Source: Ornatilinea sp. (GTDB lineage: Bacteria > Chloroflexota > Anaerolineae > Anaerolineales > Anaerolineaceae). From it: a DNA stretch of 64,000 nucleotides. The stretch covers positions 1 to 64,000 of the forward strand of contig JAHDQE010000085.1 of the NCBI GenBank assembly GCA_018433975.1. The letters run 5' to 3'. The position numbers were made by a program, and so were the translations under genes. Numbering within the stretch: the stretch's first letter is position 1; each line of letters starts with the position of its first letter. The notes beneath the pieces were generated by a model. That model made no database searches. It saw nothing but the letters and a program-made list of their open reading frames with translations, and was not told the DNA's origin. Of this stretch, positions 53,000-60,913 are shown one piece after another.

Positions 53000-54235
53000 T
53001 TATATTTTATCCGAGTTCCGAGTAACTTCGGTATTGAATTGTCCATCAACGACCCGAATTTGAAGATTTTGCCCCGTATAAGTCTGTTTAATTGAATGAA
53101 TAATGGTTCCATCACTTTGGCTGACCACCGCGTAGCCGCGTCCCAGAATCGCCAGTGGATTCAGGGAGGAGAGCCGGCTCTTCTTGCCGGCCAGTTCGGT
53201 TTGCTTTAACCGGAGCTGGTGTACCAGAGCGCGTTGAGACCGTTCGGTAAATTCATCCAGGCGCTGCCGGTTGTTCAGGATTCGCTGCAAAGGTGAAGCG
53301 CGGTCCAGCCGGTAAGCGGCATCCTGAAGTCTGTCCTGTAAGCCGGATAAGATCAACAGATAAGAGTTATCGATCTGTCTGCCGGCAGCGGATAAATCCA
53401 GTTTCAGGTCGGCAATGTTGGGTGTTGCCAGCACGGCAGCGCCGGTTGGGGTGGGCGCGCGCAGATCCGAAACAAAATCCACCAGGGTGAAGTCCGTTTC
53501 ATGTCCCACCCCGGTAATGACGGGAACTGTAGATGCGGCAATTGTGCGTACTACACGCTCGTCATTGAAAGCCCACAGGTCTTCGATTGAGCCGCCCCCG
53601 CGCGCTACCAGGATTACATCCAGATCCGGGATGCGGTTCAAAGCTACGATGGCATCTACGATTTCCAGCGGCGCTGCGTCTCCCTGCACGGAACACGGAG
53701 CCAGCAGGACTTCTGCCAATGGGAAACGGTTCCTCAGCGTATTTAACATATCTTGCAGTGCTGCGCCGGTAGGGGAGGTCACAATTCCAATCCGTTTGGG
53801 CCATCGTGGAATGGGGCGTTTACGTTCTGTCTCAAACAGACCTTCGGCTTCGAGCTTTGCTTTTAACCGCAGGAATTCCTGATATAAAAAGCCTTCGCCA
53901 ACCGCGCGTACTGTCGAAATATACAGCTGGTATTGACCGCCCTGTTCATAAATTCCAATTGAACCATAAGCTTCAATGGCCTGTCCATCACGCAGCGGCA
54001 CGCCCAGCCGGGCTGCCTGGGTACGCCAGATAACACAGCGCAGTGCGGCGGTGTCGTCTTTGAGCGTCAGGTAAACATGCCCGGATTTTGGACGGGATAG
54101 GTTGGAGATTTCTCCACGCACCCAGACACCCTGCAGCACTTCATCGCTCTCAACCAACTGCCGTATATAGCGGTTCAGCTCCGAGACAGAAAGGGACAAC
54201 GGGGTTAAAGTAGGGAATAAATTGATCTCATCCAT
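53000..54235 (-). CDS. xseA: Exodeoxyribonuclease VII large subunit
   Basis: XseA is the catalytic subunit of ExoVII. The N-terminal OB-fold (VWVRGEISNLSRPKSGHVYL) precedes the nuclease core with IGIVTSPTGAALQDMLNTL, VILVARGGGSIEDLWAFNDE and VGHETDFTLVDFVSDLRAPT. A C-terminal coiled coil follows, ending in the family signature NPLAILGRGYAVVSQ. At 411 aa it is normal. It starts 9 nt after the upstream methyltransferase-glycosyltransferase gene. Confidence 0.95.
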   Translation of the reverse strand: MDEINLFPTLTPLSLSVSELNRYIRQLVESDEVLQGVWVRGEISNLSRPKSGHVYLTLKDDTAALRCVIWRTQAARLGVPLRDGQAIEAYGSIGIYEQGGQYQLYISTVRAVGEGFLYQEFLRLKAKLEAEGLFETERKRPIPRWPKRIGIVTSPTGAALQDMLNTLRNRFPLAEVLLAPCSVQGDAAPLEIVDAIVALNRIPDLDVILVARGGGSIEDLWAFNDERVVRTIAASTVPVITGVGHETDFTLVDFVSDLRAPTPTGAAVLATPNIADLKLDLSAAGRQIDNSYLLILSGLQDRLQDAAYRLDRASPLQRILNNRQRLDEFTERSQRALVHQLRLKQTELAGKKSRLSSLNPLAILGRGYAVVSQSDGTIIHSIKQTYTGQNLQIRVVDGQFNTEVTRNSDKI

Positions 54236-54244
54236 AGATCGTGC

Positions 54245-55699
54245 TTAAATAAATTTTAACCGGCGCGCGGCAAAAGCTACCATTTTCAACAGCAGCCAGC
54301 CATGCTTCCAACGTTGGATGTTGGTTTCGCCATAAACCCGCTCCCGGTACCGGATAGGCAGGTCGACAATTTTCAGGTTCAGTTTTGCTGCCCCAAACAA
54401 CAGGTCAAAATCGCCAAACGGGTCGAAATCGCCGAAATAGGCCCGGTTAGAGGCGATAGCTTGATAATTGGATTGGGTCAGGACTTTCGTGCCACACAAA
54501 GTGTCTTTGATGGGCTGCCCTAACAGCCAGGAGAATACAATGCTGAAGAATTTATTTCCCAGGAAATTAAAAAAGCGCATCGCATCTTTTTCCATGGGGT
54601 AGATCAGCCGCACGCCGTTGATAAAATCTCCCTTGCCGTTGTGCAGTGCTTCATAAAAACGCGGCAAATCCTCCGGCGGCACGGTCAGGTCGGCATCCAG
54701 GATCATCAGAATCTCCCCGCTGGCCTCAGAAAATCCCAGCCGAACGGCATCGCCCTTTCCCTTCCCGGTCTGTTGGAACAACCGGGCCTTGCGTTCCGGA
54801 TGGGCTTCAATGGCGGTCTGGATGGTCTGGTAGGTATCATCCTGAGAATGACCTTCTACAAAGATCAGTTCGGTCCCTCCGCCCATTTCGGGTACGCGCT
54901 TAAAAATTGAAGCGATATTTCCGGCTTCATTTCGGGCCGGAACAATCACAGAGACCACCGGGTCGGGAGGCTCTGCCTTGGAGGGCAATGGGCGTGCCAG
55001 TGTGACATGAGTCAGTGCGAGTTCCCGAAAGGGCCACAGCTTGACCAGGTAGCGGTTCATCAGCAGGGTCAGCAGGGGAATATAAAACGGGAACAGAATT
55101 TCTTCTTGATTGCGGATAACCTCGAAACCGGATAAGTACAACAGGTTTTGAACATCCTCTTGGGTTAACCAATTCTGATAAAGGGCCGGAGTTGCCAGTT
55201 TCAAAGCCCGCGCGATTTTCAGCGGAATTTCCCATAATCGGCTGTAATAATTCAAAATGATCCGCGTGGAAGGTGTTGAAAGCTGAGCCAGCTTTTCGAA
55301 GACGGCCTGCACATCCCAAAATTCATCGATCGAATCGGACAAAATGATGAAATCAAAGGTTTCATCCAGTTCCAATACATGTGCGTCCATGGACAGGAAA
55401 TTTAGTTCGGGATGCCGCAGTCTGGCAGCGGTGATCATCTTCTCCGAGAAATCAATGCCGACACCGTAGCCGGGATTCAGGTCAGACAATAAATCTCCTG
55501 CACCACAGCCGATTTCAAGAATGCGTTTTCCGGCAGGAATAAAAAATTGGAGGATCTGAGTAATCCGGCGATGGTAATAGCCGCCCAGACCCTTCCAGTT
55601 GTTTAATTTTTCGGCAACCTGATCCCAATGCGAAATTCTTTCCTTTTGATAGCGCTCAAAAGCATTGTTTTCTGAGCTGTTTGAACCGGAGATGTTCAC
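54245..55699 (-). CDS. Bifunctional SAM methyltransferase / glycosyltransferase family 2 fusion
   Basis: The 484-aa protein joins two enzymes. Residues about 1-235 form a class I SAM methyltransferase with motif I ILEIGCGAGDLL and the post-I VGIDFSEKMI. Residues about 245-484 form a GT-A family 2 glycosyltransferase with VSVIVPARNEAGNI and the DxD-type ILDADLT, resembling dolichyl-phosphate mannose synthases (GKGDAVRLGF). It probably acts on a lipid-linked or surface glycan. The start is a GTG with no strong ribosome binding site, so the N-terminus is uncertain. It leads the xseA-xseB-DUF212 run. Confidence 0.88.
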   Translation of the reverse strand: MNISGSNSSENNAFERYQKERISHWDQVAEKLNNWKGLGGYYHRRITQILQFFIPAGKRILEIGCGAGDLLSDLNPGYGVGIDFSEKMITAARLRHPELNFLSMDAHVLELDETFDFIILSDSIDEFWDVQAVFEKLAQLSTPSTRIILNYYSRLWEIPLKIARALKLATPALYQNWLTQEDVQNLLYLSGFEVIRNQEEILFPFYIPLLTLLMNRYLVKLWPFRELALTHVTLARPLPSKAEPPDPVVSVIVPARNEAGNIASIFKRVPEMGGGTELIFVEGHSQDDTYQTIQTAIEAHPERKARLFQQTGKGKGDAVRLGFSEASGEILMILDADLTVPPEDLPRFYEALHNGKGDFINGVRLIYPMEKDAMRFFNFLGNKFFSIVFSWLLGQPIKDTLCGTKVLTQSNYQAIASNRAYFGDFDPFGDFDLLFGAAKLNLKIVDLPIRYRERVYGETNIQRWKHGWLLLKMVAFAARRLKFI

Positions 55700-55803
55700 T
55701 TTTTACTGTACCTGCCTGTCTGATTTTATCCACTGCATGTGCACAATGGATTTTTTAGTATACCATCAGACAACAGTTCGGGTAACCGGGAGTCCGCAGG
55801 GAT

Positions 55804-56511
55804 TTAATGGATATCTTGATAGACTTCAATGCCATTCAGGGCCATGTGGTACAGGAACATTTGATGGATCAGGTCGCCGCCATGGGGGAAGCCGCCCTCT
55901 TTTTCAGCGATTTCAACCGGTCGATCATAGGTTTCCACACAGTTCACCGGGATAATGACCCGTCGTTGTAGCTGACGCGCATTGGCATCCAGCCGGAGGT
56001 GCATTGCCAGCTGGTAGGTGCACAGATCGGTGCAGTCTCCCACGACAATGAATGTGTCGATCTCCGGGTGGTTCTCCAGCCATTCATTGAAACCGGAGTT
56101 TAACCCGGAAGAGATCGAATTCTTCTCCAGCAGAACCATCTGGTCAAAAAATGGCAATGATTGGATGGCGTCTACAGTTTCCGCTTCTTGCGTGCCGCGT
56201 ATGCAGTGGGGTGGAAAAGCCCCAAATTCTACTGCGTCTTCTTCATGACTATCCTGTGGCAAGACAATGCTCCGCACACCACGGTCCCAGGCCAGTTTCA
56301 TTAATTCAACAATGGGTTCGACAATGCCGGCCACTCTGGGGCTGGATAATGGGCCAAAATTGCAAAAACCTTTTGTTACGTCTACTGAAACGATCGCTGT
56401 TTTTTTGGGTTCACTTACTGCACTTTCAATCGATAAAGATTTTAGAGTGTTGTTCCATTTCTCAAGATAGGTCAGGAATGGTTTTGAACGTTCGATGAGG
56501 TCTGCTTTCAT
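55804..56511 (-). CDS. Isochorismatase-family hydrolase, nicotinamidase-like
   Basis: This 235-aa protein carries the cysteine-hydrolase triad: Asp in VSVDVTKGF, Lys in LLEKNSIS and Cys in GDCTDLCTYQLAMHL. The segment QDSHEEDAVEFGAFPPHCIR has the Asp-x-His and downstream His arrangement of zinc-binding nicotinamidases, so conversion of nicotinamide to nicotinate in NAD salvage is the best guess. Other amides are possible. AGGTGAT precedes the ATG. A fully conserved nicotinamidase metal site cannot be confirmed by eye. Confidence 0.8.
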   Translation of the reverse strand: MKADLIERSKPFLTYLEKWNNTLKSLSIESAVSEPKKTAIVSVDVTKGFCNFGPLSSPRVAGIVEPIVELMKLAWDRGVRSIVLPQDSHEEDAVEFGAFPPHCIRGTQEAETVDAIQSLPFFDQMVLLEKNSISSGLNSGFNEWLENHPEIDTFIVVGDCTDLCTYQLAMHLRLDANARQLQRRVIIPVNCVETYDRPVEIAEKEGGFPHGGDLIHQMFLYHMALNGIEVYQDIH

Positions 56512-57038
56512 GATATATCACCTTTATTTAACAAATTTTTGATAGTGTATATTTTACACTATTATTTTAATGAGATTTAGAGAACTGTCAAGTTTATTTA
56601 AAAGATTGGCACCCCCAGCTTCATACGCTGCGGGTGTCATCTATTGTCAACCACTAATTGGAGGATTGAAGAAGTTTACTGAGGAGAAACTCTTCGAGGT
56701 ATTATGGAGGACATACAACTTCTGCTGTTTAGCTCTTCAAAGGCCATCCTGAAGATCTGATTCAAGGATACGCCACAATAATTAACGCTGAATTGTGAAA
56801 AGGTTAAAGTTTCTTTATGGTTGGGTGAGAATTACGGCTAATTTTGCTCTTGAAAAAAACTTTTATCGAAATATAATGGTTTTAGAGGCGGCTTCAATTT
56901 TCCCCATCGTTGTTTCAATAAAATTCGTAAATACCTTAGCGTCTCACAAACCACTTGTGTTGGTATTGAGCCAGTTGGGGTTCAAGGCTTTAATTTGCTG
57001 GCTAGTTGTACGTTTTGTTTCAGGAGGGGAGGGTGAAG
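56512..57038. other. Gene-free interval with a 12-bp hairpin
   Basis: No supportable gene lies in these 527 bases. A 12-bp stem with two non-Watson-Crick positions (56608-56619 with 56627-56638, 7-nt loop) is followed on the minus strand by AATCTTTT, like a terminator with no obvious gene to end. Open frames here lack ribosome binding sites and plausible composition. Confidence 0.55.
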
Positions 57039-57470
57039 ATGAAGAATCCGCGGACAAGGTTGTTTGTCTGGCTTTTGTGTGTTCCTTTGGTGCTTGGCCT
57101 TGCGGCCTGTGAGGAGCTTGGGGATATTTCAGCCTTTTTTAAAGGGACTGCTACACCAACTCCAACTTCTACGTTAACTTTAACACCTTCTGCCGTTTCA
57201 ACCAATACTTCTGTGCCGACCGAGACTCTTATAAATCTTCCGTTTTTATCAATGACCCCCTGGGGAATAGATTCGTCAATCTATTCCACCAATCTTGTGC
57301 CTCTATTGACTTATGGAGTTCCTACATTTTCGGTGCTCAACACACCGCGTCCGCTTCCCATTATTGTTCTCACGCCCATTCCACTTCCAACTTTCCCCAA
57401 CATCGATCCCCCTAAGCCATTTCCAATTACGCTGCCAACCCCTGTGCCGCTTCCTTCCTGGCTGAAATAG
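57039..57470 (+). CDS. Small proline-rich lipoprotein
   Basis: This 143-aa protein has a lipoprotein signal (LLCVPLVLGLAAC, lipidated Cys at about 24), a Thr/Pro linker (about 38-65) and a strikingly Pro-rich C-terminal half with repeated PxP and PLP motifs (PLPIIVLTPIPLPTFP, PITLPTPVPLPSWLK). No folded domain is recognised. GGAGGGGAGGG precedes the ATG. It may act as a surface spacer or wall-binding peptide; that is a guess. Confidence 0.7.
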   Translation: MKNPRTRLFVWLLCVPLVLGLAACEELGDISAFFKGTATPTPTSTLTLTPSAVSTNTSVPTETLINLPFLSMTPWGIDSSIYSTNLVPLLTYGVPTFSVLNTPRPLPIIVLTPIPLPTFPNIDPPKPFPITLPTPVPLPSWLK

Positions 57471-57517
57471 CGATCTGGAGGGGCTTTTGATATAAACCGA
57501 TTTTTCGATAATGGATT

Positions 57518-57523
57518 TATAAT
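57518..57523 (+). promoter_or_regulatory. -10 box of a probably leaderless gene
   Basis: TATAAT ends 7 nt before the ATG at 57531. No ribosome binding site is present between them, so the transcript should begin at the start codon. Confidence 0.6.
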
Positions 57524-57530
57524 TGTCTTT

Positions 57531-58562
57531 ATGAGACGATCTTTGGTTTCTCTTTTTGTGGTGGGTGTGTTGTTGGCTTTAATCGTTGCGCCGGGTTATG
57601 CTTTTCAGGATGCAACCTCGGAGTCGGAAGTCACCCCTTATGATTTGATCAACGCTATGAACAGCGCCCGGATGGCAAATGGTTTTTCTGCGCTGACCGT
57701 CTCCGATATCCTGATGGGTACTGCCCAGAGCACAGCGGAGATTATGGCGGCCAATCACAGTGGGGGGCATATTGGTGATGTCAAAGGCCGTGTCATGGCT
57801 GCGGGGTACGGCGGCGGGCAGGATGCCTGGGCGACTGAAAACTTCATGACAGGCCCGGCCTCATTGGAAAGCATCATGATGGCCTGGTCTGATGATCTGC
57901 ACATGATCCCCGCGATCAACCCCAACTATTGTCATATTGGCGCCGGCATCGCCGAGAGTGATGATGGTACCGTTTACTACATTTTGCACGCTGCTTATAC
58001 CAGTATGCACGCCTGCGGAAGCGGGTCTTCAAGCACCACATCGACTTCGCTGACACCGGTAGCAGCCGCTACAAGCTCTATTTCGCAGTGGGTTATCCCG
58101 GTGGAGGTTGCCACTCCGGGCTCCGACGGCTATTTGATCCATATTGCTAAATCCGGACAGACCTTGTGGACCATTGCCGAAGCATATGGCGTGAGCATTG
58201 ACGATATCATGAATATGAACTACTACATCTCCCCGGAGAATCAAGAGATTTATATCGGGCAGAAGATCTATATCCCTACCCTGCCGGTTACGATTACCCC
58301 AACGCCTATCGAGGACCCTGCTACCAACACACCCCCGGCAGTGAAAAAACCTGCCGCAACACAAACCAGGGAACCAACTGAAACATCTCTGCCGGTTGCT
58401 GCAATCCAAACTTTTGCTCCTCAAAAAACAATTGAGCAGGATCAAGAGACTCCTGTTTCGCAGGAAGGGCAGATGGATAAAGCTATACCGGTGGCTATTC
58501 TGGCCGCATTATGTCTGGGTGGAGGACTGGTGGTGTGGGGACTATTTTTTAATCGTTCCTGA
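57531..58562 (+). CDS. Secreted CAP-domain protein with LysM and C-terminal membrane anchor
   Basis: The 343-aa protein has a signal peptide (SLFVVGVLLALIVAPGYAF). A CAP/SCP domain spans about 35-163, with the residues of the family cavity in HIGDVKGRV, ATENFM and DDLHMIP. A LysM module lies at about 203-248 (HIAKSGQTLWTIAEAYGVS, IGQKIYIP), which binds peptidoglycan-type glycans. A Thr/Pro linker and a final membrane segment (AIPVAILAALCLGGGLVVWG) follow. It is probably tethered to the envelope. Confidence 0.88.
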   Translation: MRRSLVSLFVVGVLLALIVAPGYAFQDATSESEVTPYDLINAMNSARMANGFSALTVSDILMGTAQSTAEIMAANHSGGHIGDVKGRVMAAGYGGGQDAWATENFMTGPASLESIMMAWSDDLHMIPAINPNYCHIGAGIAESDDGTVYYILHAAYTSMHACGSGSSSTTSTSLTPVAAATSSISQWVIPVEVATPGSDGYLIHIAKSGQTLWTIAEAYGVSIDDIMNMNYYISPENQEIYIGQKIYIPTLPVTITPTPIEDPATNTPPAVKKPAATQTREPTETSLPVAAIQTFAPQKTIEQDQETPVSQEGQMDKAIPVAILAALCLGGGLVVWGLFFNRS

Positions 58563-58583
58563 TGTCTGTTCATCCGTAACGTT

Positions 58584-59165
58584 TTAATCCTGTTTTTTCA
58601 CCCGCCAGTATTTTCCACCGCCATCTTCCCGTGCCATAAATCCGAATTCCACCAGTTCGCGCCGCAGCAGGGCATAATCAATGTGGTATTTTTCCAGAAT
58701 CTCATTTACTTCCTTTTCCGTATATTCCACCTCAAATTTAAAATCCCTGACCACATAGCGCAGAATGGCAACCAGTTTTTTCATCTGCAAAGGGATATCC
58801 TTCAGGCGTCCATCGGGGTAGGAATAATTCTTTACCACTTTACGGTCGTAGGCATCCAGATCGACATCGGAGGCCATTTCCGGCAGCATTTCCTTTGTTA
58901 ATAACCGTCTGGACATGATTTCCAGCGTTTTGGGTTCCAAACTGTAAAGATTGTAATAGCTTTGCGGTCGCGCGCTGACCAATCCCACCCGGGTTAGTTT
59001 TCCCAGATGGTGAGAGATGGTGGAAGGGCTCAGTTCCAGCATTTCCGCGATTTGTTCCACGCTCAGTTCCTGCTGCGAGAGCAGCCCTACGATTTTCAAC
59101 CGGTTTGCGTCGGATAGGGCTTTAAAAAAGGTCAACAGTTCATTGGTTTTTGTTTCTTGTATCAC
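58584..59165 (-). CDS. ArsR-type regulator with C-terminal DUF2087
   Basis: The 193-aa protein has an ArsR winged HTH at about 8-85 (LKIVGLLSQQELSVEQIAEM, LSPSTISHHLGKLTRVGLVS) and a DUF2087 domain at about 115-190 (IPLQMKKLVAILRYVVRDF, YTEKEVNEILEKYHIDYALL). No cysteine metal site is visible, so the signal is unlikely to be a thiol-bound metal. The start is GTG with AAAGGAAA upstream. A 9-bp-arm palindrome 13 nt upstream suggests autoregulation. Confidence 0.88.
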   Translation of the reverse strand: MIQETKTNELLTFFKALSDANRLKIVGLLSQQELSVEQIAEMLELSPSTISHHLGKLTRVGLVSARPQSYYNLYSLEPKTLEIMSRRLLTKEMLPEMASDVDLDAYDRKVVKNYSYPDGRLKDIPLQMKKLVAILRYVVRDFKFEVEYTEKEVNEILEKYHIDYALLRRELVEFGFMAREDGGGKYWRVKKQD

Positions 59166-59178
59166 GACAGATTTCCTT

Positions 59179-59202
59179 TTAATTCGATGATAGTCGAATT
59201 AA
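59179..59202. promoter_or_regulatory. Palindromic operator upstream of the ArsR-DUF2087 gene
   Basis: TTAATTCGA-TGATAG-TCGAATTAA is a perfect inverted repeat with 9-bp arms. It lies just upstream of the regulator's start and of the divergent DUF389 gene, about 210 nt away. It is the most likely binding site of the regulator. Confidence 0.7.
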
Positions 59203-59411
59203 TTTTACTATTATCTTTGTAGTAGTCAAGGGGGAAATCGGAAAAAGAGTTAAAAGTGCTTTTCCCTCCTTTGGGGACAAACCTGTACCAGGATTTGAAG
59301 GACTGGATTTAACAGAAAAGTAAATTAATAGTAGAATCCAAATTACACTTAAAAAATATTCCGGTCTGAACAATACGGTTTTCAATCAGGCTGAATGCCG
59401 GGAGGATGGAA

Positions 59412-60401
59412 ATGTCGCTTCACGACCGCTGGTTTGAAATAAGCTGGACACTGCGGCGAAAATGGTTTGGCGTTTGGGAAGTTCAGGATTATTTCACCAA
59501 CCTTGAAGAACGCGCTTTAAGCGGTGCAGAAATCAATTTAGGTTTTATTCTGATGGTGGTGGCCTCCGCTGTTCTGGCAACAGGAGGGTTATTGCTTAAC
59601 AGCGCGGCGGTTATCATCGGCTCGATGTGTGTGGCGCCCTTTCTTGGCCCCTCTCGCGCGGTATGTATCGGAGGGCTTTTCCGCAGGCGTGATATCTTTA
59701 TTGGCGGTTTGTTAAAACAGCTTTTGGGACTGCTCATTATTGGCGCCGGAGTGGCCTATGCAATTACGGCATTGCTGCGTATCAGTTTCCCCGGGATGGA
59801 GCTTACCCCAGAAATCCTGCTGCGCTCCATGCCGACTACAAAAGACGTTATCCTCAGCATCATGATTGCTGTGGCGGCCGGCGCGGCGGCCTCACTTTCT
59901 TTAACAGCCGACCCAAGTATTGTGGAAACACCGTGGGGTCAGGTTTTTGATGCAGTGATTGGCGTTGAGATTGCGATTTCTCTTATTCCCCCGGCTGCTG
60001 TGGTTGGGATTGGCCTTGCCTTTGGCTCCCTGCATATCAGTATCAATGCTTTCCTGCTGCTGCTGGTCAATGTGCTGGGGTTGGATATTTTTGGCAGTAT
60101 GTTGATGCTCACCCTACGCGGAATACGGGTCAAATACCTGAACCTGGAAAAGAAAATCCGGTTTGTAACCGAATCCGCTCTGACGGCGGCTCCCGGTGTA
60201 ACCGCACTGGGCAGCAGCATCCATGTGACCTTGCTGGCGGATACGGCTGCAAAAGTCTATGTGACCGTGCGGACGCTTGTGGTGGATGAAGTCCCGGCTT
60301 CTCTGGCAGAGGATATTTCTGCCCAGATCCATGCAAAAGCGGGCTGCCGCAGTGAGGTCTCGGTAGAATTGATTCCAACTAAAATTTACTCAATGCTTTA
60401 A
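59412..60401 (+). CDS. DUF389 family membrane protein
   Basis: This 329-aa protein has the DUF389 pattern: a short N-terminal part, about six or seven hydrophobic segments with LLLNSAAVIIGSMCVAPFLG and SLTADPSIVETPWGQVFDAV, and a C-terminal soluble domain of about 90 residues (ADTAAKVYVTVRTLVVDEV). The family has no settled function. ATG 59412 is preferred over 59406 because GGAGG at 59401-59405 is then well spaced. A DarA-like gene starts 14 nt later in the same operon. Confidence 0.87.
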   Translation: MSLHDRWFEISWTLRRKWFGVWEVQDYFTNLEERALSGAEINLGFILMVVASAVLATGGLLLNSAAVIIGSMCVAPFLGPSRAVCIGGLFRRRDIFIGGLLKQLLGLLIIGAGVAYAITALLRISFPGMELTPEILLRSMPTTKDVILSIMIAVAAGAAASLSLTADPSIVETPWGQVFDAVIGVEIAISLIPPAAVVGIGLAFGSLHISINAFLLLLVNVLGLDIFGSMLMLTLRGIRVKYLNLEKKIRFVTESALTAAPGVTALGSSIHVTLLADTAAKVYVTVRTLVVDEVPASLAEDISAQIHAKAGCRSEVSVELIPTKIYSML

Positions 60402-60415
60402 TCAGGAGATAATCG

Positions 60416-60709
60416 ATGAAGTTTACGTTAACCGTAGTTCGTGATGAAGATGCCAGTGAGGTTGTAGAAGCTTTGGTGGGACATGATTTTTATGTTACCC
60501 GCATGGCCAGCTCGGGCGGTTTCCTCCGGGCCGGGAATACCGTGCTCTTGTGCGGTGTGGAAGATGACCGGGTGGATGAGATGCTGGAGGTTATTCGGGC
60601 TCATTCGAATATCCGAGTTCACCCGCCTTCATCCCGGAACGCTGAAGAAACCGAGGTCAGCCGGGCGGTGGTCTTTGTGCTGGGCATGGAGCGGCTTGAA
60701 AAGCTTTAA
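60416..60709 (+). CDS. Cyclic-di-AMP receptor, DarA/PstA type (DUF970)
   Basis: This 97-aa PII-like protein matches DarA: KFTLTVVRDEDASEVVEALV, the binding loop RMASSGGFLRAGNTVLLCGV, and DDRVDEMLEVI. DarA homologues bind c-di-AMP as trimers and signal osmotic or potassium status to unknown partners. Its neighbour is a DUF389 membrane protein, a candidate partner. AGGAG precedes the ATG. No diadenylate cyclase lies in the window. Confidence 0.9.
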   Translation: MKFTLTVVRDEDASEVVEALVGHDFYVTRMASSGGFLRAGNTVLLCGVEDDRVDEMLEVIRAHSNIRVHPPSSRNAEETEVSRAVVFVLGMERLEKL

Positions 60710-60792
60710 CATTTGAGGAGGGTCGAATTGAGTTGCGGGATGGTGTCCGTTTCCGGCATTCCGTGATTCTATTTCATCATATGAATTCATTC

Positions 60793-60821
60793 CAGGTCGC
60801 CTGAATGGCGACCTGTTTTCC
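60793..60821 (+). terminator. Rho-independent terminator of the DUF389-DarA operon
   Basis: A perfect 9-bp stem (60793-60801 with 60807-60815) with a 5-nt loop is followed by TTTT. Confidence 0.9.
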
Positions 60822-60898
60822 TTTCAGGTGGGTGAATCGGAATCGGTTTGTAAATTCTCTGTTCGGTTCCATTTGGGATCACGAGAATTTGCTCCCTG

Positions 60899-60907
60899 TG
60901 CTAGAAT
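60899..60907 (+). promoter_or_regulatory. Extended -10 promoter of a probably leaderless methyltransferase gene
   Basis: TGCTAGAAT is an extended -10 element whose last base is 6 nt before the ATG at 60914. No ribosome binding site is present. Confidence 0.55.
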
Positions 60908-60913
60908 TTATCC

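Noticed and set aside
56795..57112. 105-aa open frame overlapping the proline-rich lipoprotein gene
   Set aside because: No ribosome binding site, no family resemblance, and it overlaps a better-supported gene in another frame.
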